Notes under the pieces: generated by a model
Told to the model about the DNA's origin: nothing
Databases searched by the model: none
The model's input: the letters and a program-made list of their open reading frames with translations, nothing else
In this document: in pieces, positions 30,656 through 35,839 of the stretch
Position numbering within the stretch: the stretch's first letter is position 1
Layout of the letters: the number at the start of each line of letters is the position of its first letter
Source: Streptomyces spinoverrucosus
Lineage (GTDB): Bacteria; Actinomycetota; Actinomycetes; Streptomycetales; Streptomycetaceae
Direction of reading: 5' to 3'
Length of the DNA stretch: 35,839 bases
Assembly: GCF_006539505.1 (NCBI RefSeq)
Contig: NZ_BJND01000031.1
Location: 1-35,839 of the forward strand
Position numbers and translations under genes: made by a program

Positions 30656-32319
30656 CCGGCTCCCGGTATGCCGCCAAGCCCTGGCTGGCACTGCTCGACG
30701 AGGCCCAGCGGGCCCCGATCAGCCCCGACGCCTCGCTGGTGCACGCCCTGCGCCGGGTCGCGGGCGAGGTACCGGAGCGGACGTTCCTCGCCTACTTCGA
30801 CGGGCGGCTGAGCCATCGCGAGGTCGACGAGCTGAGCGACTCCGTCGCCGGGCACCTGGCCGCGCGCGGCGTGGGGCGAGGTGACCGGGTCGCCGTGCTG
30901 CTGCAGAACTCGCCGCACTTCGTGCTCGCCGTGCTGGGCGCCTGGAAGGCGGGCGCGGTGGTCGTGCCGGTCAACCCGATGTACAAGTCGGGGGAGGTCC
31001 GCCATGTGCTGCGGGACGGCGAGGTGGCCGCGCTGATCTGCTCCGACCGGGCCTGGGAGTCGTATCTGCGCGAGACGGCGGCCGACTCGCCGGTGTGGAT
31101 CGTGCTCACGGCCTGCGAGTTGGACTTCCAAACCCGGGGCGACGCGCGCGTGCTGACCTTCGAGCGGACGGCGCAGGCGCAGGACGCCGACGACCTGACC
31201 GCCGTCGCACGGGCGGGCAACAAGGCGCCGGAGGGCCGCGCGCCGGGCCCGGACGACATCGCGCTGATCAGCTACACGTCCGGCACCAGCGGCACCCCCA
31301 AGGGCGCCACCAACACCCACGGCAACATCATGTACAACGCCGAGCGGCAGCGGACCGGGCTGGGGCTGCCCGAGGCGCCGGTGTACTTCGCGATGGCGCC
31401 GCTGTTCCACATCACCGGGATGGTCTGCCAGTTCGGGGCGTGTCTGAACAGCGCGGGCACGCTGGTGCTGGCGTACCGCTTCGAGGCGGGGGTCGTCCTG
31501 GACGCGTTCGCCGAGCACCGGCCGCACTACACGGTCGGACCGTCGACCGCCTTCATGGCGCTGGCCGCCCATCCGTCGGTCACCCCGGACCACTTCTCGT
31601 CCTTCCGGATCATCTCCTCCGGCGGGGCGCCGCTGCCGCCCGCGCTGGTGGAGAAGTTCCGGGCCGGATTCGGGCCGTACATCCGCAACGGCTACGGGCT
31701 CACCGAGTGCACCGCGCCCTGCGCCTCCGTGCCGCCCGGCCGTGAGGCGCCCGTCGACCCGGCCTCGGGGACCCTCGCCGTCGGCGTGCCCGGGCCCGAC
31801 ACCGTCGTGCGGATCGTCGACGACGAGGGCGCGGAGGTGCCGTTCGGGGAGCAGGGCGAGATCGTCGTCCGCGGACCGCAGGTCGTGCCCGGCTACTGGC
31901 GCCGGCCCGACGCCACCGCCGAGACCTTCCCCGGCGGTGAGCTGCGCACCGGGGACATCGGCTTCATGGACGCCGAAGGGTGGCTCTACGTCGTCGACCG
32001 CAAGAAGGACATGATCAACGCGTCCGGCTTCAAGGTCTGGCCGCGCGAGGTCGAGGACGTGCTCTACACCCATCCGGCGGTGCGCGAGGCGGCGGTCGTC
32101 GGGGTGCCCGACGGCTACCGCGGAGAGACCGTCAAGGCCTACATCAGCCTCCGTCCGGGGGCCGAGCCGGACCCGGACGAACTCGCGGCGTACTGCAAGG
32201 AGAGACTGGCCGCCTACAAGTACCCGCGGCTGGTGGAGATCCTGCCCGACTTGCCGAAGACGGCGAGTGGGAAGATCCTCCGTCGGGAGTTGCGCTCCCG
32301 TTCTCACGAAAGTCAGTAG
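30652..32319 (+). CDS. Acyl-CoA synthetase (AMP-forming), LvaE-like role proposed
   Basis: A 555-residue member of the adenylate-forming superfamily. The P-loop-like motif ISYTSGTSGTPKGATNTHGN is near residues 204-223. NGYGLTECTAP, RTGDIGFMDAEGWLYVVDRK and the hinge KDMINASGFKVWPREVEDVL follow. The catalytic C-terminal lysine is in PKTASGKILRREL (about residue 541). It activates a carboxylic acid to acyl-AMP and then acyl-CoA. The GTG start at 30652 overlaps the SDR stop; a much longer upstream frame through the divergent hydrolase and namZ genes is spurious. It would supply the CoA thioester for the SDR and the kinase/ACAD pair. Confidence 0.93.
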   Translation: MTGSRYAAKPWLALLDEAQRAPISPDASLVHALRRVAGEVPERTFLAYFDGRLSHREVDELSDSVAGHLAARGVGRGDRVAVLLQNSPHFVLAVLGAWKAGAVVVPVNPMYKSGEVRHVLRDGEVAALICSDRAWESYLRETAADSPVWIVLTACELDFQTRGDARVLTFERTAQAQDADDLTAVARAGNKAPEGRAPGPDDIALISYTSGTSGTPKGATNTHGNIMYNAERQRTGLGLPEAPVYFAMAPLFHITGMVCQFGACLNSAGTLVLAYRFEAGVVLDAFAEHRPHYTVGPSTAFMALAAHPSVTPDHFSSFRIISSGGAPLPPALVEKFRAGFGPYIRNGYGLTECTAPCASVPPGREAPVDPASGTLAVGVPGPDTVVRIVDDEGAEVPFGEQGEIVVRGPQVVPGYWRRPDATAETFPGGELRTGDIGFMDAEGWLYVVDRKKDMINASGFKVWPREVEDVLYTHPAVREAAVVGVPDGYRGETVKAYISLRPGAEPDPDELAAYCKERLAAYKYPRLVEILPDLPKTASGKILRRELRSRSHESQ

Positions 32320-32345
32320 GACATCACGGAAGGCAGGTGGCGGCA

Positions 32346-32939
32346 GTGCCCAGGACGACGGACACGGACGGGACGCCTGTGCCGCAGCGGCTGCTGGCCG
32401 CCGCCACCCGGCTCTTCGCCGAGCAGGGCTACGACCGCACCTCGGTGCAGGAGATCGTCGAGGCGGCCGGTGTCACCAAGGGAGCCCTGTATCACTACTT
32501 CGGCTCCAAGGACGACCTCCTGCACGAGGTGTACGCGCGCGTGCTGCGCCTCCAGCAGGACCGGCTCGACGCGTTCGCGGACGCCGACGAGCCGGTCGAG
32601 AAGCGGGTGCGGGACGCCGCCGCCGACGTCGTGGTGACGACCATCGATAACCTCGACGACGCGATGATCTTCTGGCGGTCCATGCACCACCTGAGCCCGG
32701 AGAAGAACAAGCAGGTGCGCGCGGAACGCCGCCGCTACCACGAGCGGTTCCGCGCGCTCATCGAGGAGGGCCAGCGGGAGGGCGTGTTCTCCACGGCGAC
32801 CCCGGCCGACCTGGTGGTGGACTACCACTTCGGCTCCGTCCACCACCTGTCGACCTGGTATCGCCCCGACGGGCCGCTGAGCCCGCAGCAGGTCGCCGAC
32901 CACCTGGCCGACCTGCTGCTGCGGGCCCTGCGGCCGTAG
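32346..32939 (+). CDS. TetR-family regulator of the proposed 4-hydroxyacid regulon
   Basis: A 197-residue TetR protein. The helix-turn-helix SVQEIVEAAGVTKGALYHYF lies near residues 31-50, followed by GSKDDLLHEVYARVL. The ligand domain (RSMHHLSPEKNKQVRAERRR and DYHFGSVHHLSTWYRP) is typical of regulators of acyl-CoA genes. GTG 32346 is chosen; an in-frame GTG at 32337 with GGAAGG upstream is nearly as good. It is the third gene of the SDR-ligase operon (26-base gap) and ends six bases from the convergent ACAD gene. Because its own operon carries site C, it is the best candidate to bind all four ACCGACCGGTCGGT sites, perhaps released by an acyl-CoA. Confidence 0.88.
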   Translation: MPRTTDTDGTPVPQRLLAAATRLFAEQGYDRTSVQEIVEAAGVTKGALYHYFGSKDDLLHEVYARVLRLQQDRLDAFADADEPVEKRVRDAAADVVVTTIDNLDDAMIFWRSMHHLSPEKNKQVRAERRRYHERFRALIEEGQREGVFSTATPADLVVDYHFGSVHHLSTWYRPDGPLSPQQVADHLADLLLRALRP

Positions 32940-32945
32940 GGACTC

Positions 32946-34169
32946 CTACAGGTACTTCTTCAGCTCCCGCCGGGCCAGCGACCGCTGGTGCACCTCGTCG
33001 GGGCCGTCCGCGATCATCAGCGTGCGCGCGCCCGCGTACAGCTCGGCCAGCGGGAAGTCCTGGCTCACGCCGCCCGCGCCGTGCAGCTGGATCGCCTTGT
33101 CGAGGATGCCGACGACCGCGCGGGGCGTGGCGATCTTGATGGCCTGGATCTCCGTGTGGGCCCCCTTGTTGCCGACGGTGTCCATCAGCCAGGCCGTCTT
33201 CAGCACCAGCAGCCGCAGCTGCTCCACCGTCACCCGCGCGTCGGCGATCCAGTTGTGCACTACGCCCTGCTGGGCCAGCGCCTTGCCGAAGGCCGTACGG
33301 GAGACCGCCCGCCTGCACATCAGCTCGATCGCCCGCTCCGCCATACCGATCAGCCGCATGCAGTGGTGGATCCGGCCGGGACCGAGCCGGGCCTGGGCGA
33401 TGGCGAAGCCGCCGCCCTCCTCGCCGATCAGGTTGGACACCGGCACGCGCGCGTGGTCGAAGATCACCTCGGCGTGGCCGCCGTGGTAGTGGTCCTCGTA
33501 GCCGAAGACCTGCATGGCCCGCTCGACGGTGACGCCCGGGGTGTCGCGCGGGACCAGGACCATGGACTGCTGGCGGCGGATGTCCGGGCCGTCCGGGTCG
33601 GTCTTGCCCATCACGATGAAGATCTTGCAGTCCGGGTTCATCGCCCCGGAGATGTACCACTTGCGGCCGGTGATGACGTACTCGTCTGTGCCATCGGAGG
33701 CTCGCTCGATGTGCGTGGTGATGTTCGTGGCGTCCGAGGAGGCCACCTCCGGCTCGGTCATCGCGAACGCCGACCGGATCTCACCGGCGAGCAACGGCTC
33801 CAGCCACTGCTTCTTCTGTGCCTCGTCGCCGAACTGCGCGAGCACCTCCATGTTCCCGGTGTCCGGCGCGGCGCAGTTCGTCGCGGTGGGCGCCAGCTGC
33901 GGGGAGCGGCCGGTGATCTCGGCGAGCGGGGCGTACTGGAGGTTGGTGAGGCCGGCGCCGTGCTCGGCGTCGGGCAGGAAGAGGTTCCACAGGCCCTGCC
34001 TGCGCGCCTCCGCCTTCAGCTCCTCGACGACCTGCGGGGTGTCCCACGGCGAGGCGAGCCGTGCCCGCTGCTCATCGGCGACCGCCTCGGCGGGGTAGAC
34101 GTACTCGTCCATGAAGGCGAGCAGTTTGGCGCGCAGCTCCTCGGTGCGCGCGTCGAACGCGAAGTCCAT
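32946..34169 (-). CDS. ACAD10/11-like acyl-CoA dehydrogenase-family enzyme, LvaC-like role proposed
   Basis: A 407-residue flavoprotein. SAFAMTEPEVASSDATNITT replaces the usual glycine-rich substrate motif, and the C-terminal signature is ADGPDEVH (D388 in place of the catalytic Glu of classical YEGT enzymes). This is the pattern of ACAD10/ACAD11 and their bacterial relatives. In that branch, from established work, the dehydrogenase domain acts on 4-phosphoacyl-CoA and helps eliminate phosphate, giving an enoyl-CoA that ends as 3-hydroxyacyl-CoA. Its upstream neighbour, six bases away, is the matching kinase-like protein. The two animal domains are here separate genes in one operon. Confidence 0.9.
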   Translation of the reverse strand: MDFAFDARTEELRAKLLAFMDEYVYPAEAVADEQRARLASPWDTPQVVEELKAEARRQGLWNLFLPDAEHGAGLTNLQYAPLAEITGRSPQLAPTATNCAAPDTGNMEVLAQFGDEAQKKQWLEPLLAGEIRSAFAMTEPEVASSDATNITTHIERASDGTDEYVITGRKWYISGAMNPDCKIFIVMGKTDPDGPDIRRQQSMVLVPRDTPGVTVERAMQVFGYEDHYHGGHAEVIFDHARVPVSNLIGEEGGGFAIAQARLGPGRIHHCMRLIGMAERAIELMCRRAVSRTAFGKALAQQGVVHNWIADARVTVEQLRLLVLKTAWLMDTVGNKGAHTEIQAIKIATPRAVVGILDKAIQLHGAGGVSQDFPLAELYAGARTLMIADGPDEVHQRSLARRELKKYL

Positions 34170-34175
34170 GGTCGG

Positions 34176-35198
34176 TCAGCCTTCCTGGAGAGTGGTCAGA
34201 CCGTGCTCGATGAAGACGGGGACCAGGTCGCCGATGCGGTCGAAGCCGCGGCCGACCGTCTGGCCCAGGGTGTAGCGGTAGTGGATGCCCTCCAGGATCA
34301 CGGCGAGCTTGAACCAGGCGAACGCCGTGTACCAGGAGACCGCGGACACATCGCGACCGGAGCGGGCGGCGTACCGCTCGATCAGCTCGGCCGGTGCCGG
34401 GTGGCCCGGGGCTTCGGCGGTGGTGGAGACGGGGGAGTCCGCCGTGCCGAGCGGGATGCTGTACATCACCAGCAGACCGAGGTCGGTCAGCGGGTCGCCC
34501 AGCGTGGACATCTCCCAGTCCAGGACCGCCGTGATCTTGTCGTCGGCCCCGATGAGGACGTTGTCGAGGCGGTAGTCGCCGTGTACGACGGCCGGGGCGG
34601 GGGAGGTGGGCAGGGCCCGGCCGAGGGCCGCGTGCAGTTCGTCGATGCCGGCCAGCTCGCGGTTGCGGGAGGCGTCGAGCTGCTTGCCCCAGCGGCGCAG
34701 CTGGCGGTCCAGGAAGCCCTCGGGGCGGCCGAAGTCGGCGAGACCAACCTCCTCCGGGTCCACCGCGTGCAGGTCGACGAGGGTGTCCACCAGGGACAGG
34801 ATCACCTCGCGGGTGCGCTCGGGGCCGAGCGGGGCGAGCTGGTCGGCGGTGCGGTACGGGGTGCCCTCGGCGAACTCCATGACGTAGAACGGCGCCCCGA
34901 GCACCTCCTCGTCCTCGCACAGCAGCACCGTACGCGGCACCGGGACCCTCGTTGGGCCGAGGGCGCTGATCACCCGGTGCTCGCGCTTCATGTCGTGCGC
35001 GGTGGCCAGGACGTGGCCGAGCGGGGGCCGGCGTACCACCCACTGCGATACGCCGTCGGAGACCGCGTAGGTGAGGTTCGACCGTCCGCCCTCGATCAGT
35101 CTGCCGGTCAGCGGGCCGCGCACCAGACCGGGCCGCTCGCGATCGAGCAGGCCGCGCAACCTGACGGGATCGAGGCCTGGCGGGTGGTCGGATGCCAT
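34176..35198 (-). CDS. APH-fold kinase of the ACAD10/11 type, LvaA-like role proposed
   Basis: A 340-residue aminoglycoside-phosphotransferase-fold protein. The glycine-rich/nucleotide region is LIEGGRSNLTYAVSDG. The catalytic loop is VVHGDYRLDNVL with D208 and N213, and the metal-binding motif is DWEMSTLGDP (D227). WFKLAVILEGIHYR near the end is typical of this subfamily. Although the fold is often labelled antibiotic resistance, pairing with an ACAD11-like gene points to phosphorylation of the 4-hydroxyl of an acyl-CoA, as in LvaA and the kinase domain of ACAD10/11. The start at 35198 lies 41 bases after operator site D. No small LvaB-like partner was found. Confidence 0.88.
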   Translation of the reverse strand: MASDHPPGLDPVRLRGLLDRERPGLVRGPLTGRLIEGGRSNLTYAVSDGVSQWVVRRPPLGHVLATAHDMKREHRVISALGPTRVPVPRTVLLCEDEEVLGAPFYVMEFAEGTPYRTADQLAPLGPERTREVILSLVDTLVDLHAVDPEEVGLADFGRPEGFLDRQLRRWGKQLDASRNRELAGIDELHAALGRALPTSPAPAVVHGDYRLDNVLIGADDKITAVLDWEMSTLGDPLTDLGLLVMYSIPLGTADSPVSTTAEAPGHPAPAELIERYAARSGRDVSAVSWYTAFAWFKLAVILEGIHYRYTLGQTVGRGFDRIGDLVPVFIEHGLTTLQEG

Positions 35199-35238
35199 CG
35201 TCGCTCCTACGGACGTGTGAACAGGACCCGACTAATGA

Positions 35239-35256
35239 TGCCGACCGGTCGGTATG
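35239..35256. promoter_or_regulatory. Operator site D of the ACCGACCGGTCGGT family
   Basis: ATGCCGACCGGTCGGTAT matches the consensus at 17 of 18 positions and is nearly palindromic (ACCGACCGGTCGGT-type core). On the minus strand CTGGAC lies before it and CATCAT/TTAGTC after it as possible -35 and -10 boxes, so it overlaps the promoter of the kinase-ACAD operon. Confidence 0.72.
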
Positions 35257-35300
35257 CCGTCCAGAGTGTCGGCCGAACGTGATCGGCGCCACGATATGCC

Positions 35301-35333
35301 GACAGCTCCCCGCCCGGGAGGCGGGGAGCTGTC
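35301..35333 (-). terminator. Strong hairpin terminator of the histidine-rich gene
   Basis: GACAGCTCCCCGCC (35301-35314) pairs perfectly with GGCGGGGAGCTGTC (35320-35333) over a five-base loop. The 14-bp stem lies 24 bases beyond the stop of the minus-strand gene at 35357. There is no U-run. Confidence 0.8.
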
Positions 35334-35356
35334 GAGGGAGATCAGCGCGACGGGCT

Positions 35357-35653
35357 TCAGTGGTCGTCCCAGTGGCCCTCGTGCTCGGCGTGCCGGTGGC
35401 CGTCGTGGAGGTAGTCGACGTGGTCGCCGTGCTGCACCCGCATATGGCCGCAGTCCTCGCCGTGCTGGTGGTCGTGGCCTTCGTGGGCGGTGTGCGCGGA
35501 CGGCTCGCACTCGTCCCAGTGGTCGTCGTGTGCGCGGTGCAGGTGGCCGTCGTGCGCGTAGTCGATGTGGTCGCCGTGCGGGACCTCGGCGTGCCCGCAG
35601 GCCGGTCCGTGGGCGTGCGGGTGGGTGGCGTGTTCCTGGTGCAGGGTGGTCAT
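35357..35653 (-). CDS. Histidine-rich metal-binding protein with two internal repeats
   Basis: A 98-residue, very acidic protein with about 27 histidines and four cysteines. It is built of two similar units, CGHAEVPHGDHIDYAHDGHL and CGHMRVQHGDHVDYLHDGHR, each followed by a HW-containing block (DDHWDE; EGHWDDH). This composition fits binding of zinc or nickel as a store or chaperone in the cytoplasm, since no signal peptide is present. GAAGGTG six bases before ATG 35653 supports the start. I did not see a Zur-like box upstream. It is a single-gene unit closed by a strong hairpin. The exact metal and role are unknown. Confidence 0.8.
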   Translation of the reverse strand: MTTLHQEHATHPHAHGPACGHAEVPHGDHIDYAHDGHLHRAHDDHWDECEPSAHTAHEGHDHQHGEDCGHMRVQHGDHVDYLHDGHRHAEHEGHWDDH

Positions 35654-35750
35654 GGCGTTCACCTTCGGATGCGGGTGGTGGACGACCGACAGGCTGCCAC
35701 GGGAAACGGGCATATGCGGGCATCCGGCGCTTCGTGGCGTCCCGGGTTCC

Positions 35751-35839
35751 CCGGAGGGACGGCCGGAAGACTTGCCCGGAGGGGTGGCCGGGGGACTTTC
35801 CTGGAGGGGTGGTCGGGGGACTGCCTCGGAGATGGCGGG
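35751..35839. repeat. Tandem repeat, 25-base period, at the right edge
   Basis: Units starting CCGGAGGGACGGCCGG, CCGGAGGGGTGGCCGG and CTGGAGGGGTGGTCGG begin at 35751, 35776 and 35801, with a fourth partial copy at 35826. The period is exactly 25, so it is not a coding repeat. The array runs off the window. Confidence 0.8.

Noticed and set aside
34176..35198. Aminoglycoside resistance for the APH-fold protein
   Set aside because: Pairing with an ACAD11-like gene and the operator shared with acyl-CoA genes point to acyl-CoA metabolism.
29831..35256. A small LvaB-like partner gene
   Set aside because: No unclaimed short frame with a ribosome-binding site remains in either operon.
1..35839. CRISPR array, tRNA, prophage, riboswitch or biosynthetic gene cluster
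   Set aside because: No spaced direct repeats, cloverleaf, phage structural genes, recognised aptamer or PKS/NRPS modules were seen.

Overview
The window looks like a chromosomal segment from a Streptomyces or a close relative. It is very rich in G+C, codons end almost always in G or C, GTG starts are common, and ribosome-binding sites are GGAGG-like. It holds about 33 intact genes, one decayed regulator and two remnants of insertion-sequence transposases. From memory, the order around soxR (aldehyde and alcohol dehydrogenases, TetR, acyl-CoA dehydrogenase, TetR, MaoC, SoxR) resembles the core chromosome of S. coelicolor. I saw no tRNA, rRNA, CRISPR array, prophage or PKS/NRPS genes.

Layout. 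Bases 1-5323: a molybdopterin oxidoreductase, a CitMHS-type citrate transporter and an MFS transporter. Bases 5448-9715: an untidy accessory stretch with a small Streptomyces protein, a decayed XRE regulator, a methyltransferase, and an MDR reductase/membrane protein/TetR cassette flanked by transposase scraps. Bases 9716-11127: an ECF41-like sigma factor facing an AhpD/CMD-family gene. Bases 11308-21799: a DUF3574 secreted protein, aldehyde and alcohol dehydrogenases, a metabolite:H+ symporter, an EamA exporter, ArsR- and TetR-type regulators, an acyl-CoA dehydrogenase, a YiaA/B protein, TetR, MaoC and SoxR. Bases 22183-29697: an RNA ligase of the Deinococcus type, a zinc-ribbon protein, a large secreted penicillin-acylase-family hydrolase, an alpha/beta hydrolase and a NamZ/DUF1343 secreted hydrolase. 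Bases 29831-35256: two convergent operons, SDR / acyl-CoA ligase / TetR and kinase-like (APH) / ACAD11-like dehydrogenase. Last comes a histidine-rich small protein.

The most interesting result is the regulatory wiring. One operator, close to ATACCGACCGGTCGGTAT, lies 41-59 bases upstream of four units: the molybdopterin oxidoreductase, the metabolite:H+ symporter, the SDR-ligase-TetR operon and the kinase-ACAD operon. The four enzymes in the last two operons match, class by class, the LvaE, LvaD, LvaA and LvaC steps of 4-hydroxyacid (levulinate) catabolism known from Pseudomonas putida, and the ACAD10/11 chemistry of animals. I propose a TetR-controlled 4-hydroxyacyl-CoA pathway with its own importer. 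A second operator, AAACTA-N7-TA(G/A)TTT, lies upstream of the aldehyde/alcohol dehydrogenase pair and between the TetR and acyl-CoA dehydrogenase genes at 17.8-19.7 kb, suggesting a second small catabolic regulon. Other local circuits are a divergent pair of ECF41-like promoters, twin palindromes beside the TetR at 8827, and a palindrome upstream of the maoC-like gene. Two related hairpin-forming elements of MITE type complete the picture.
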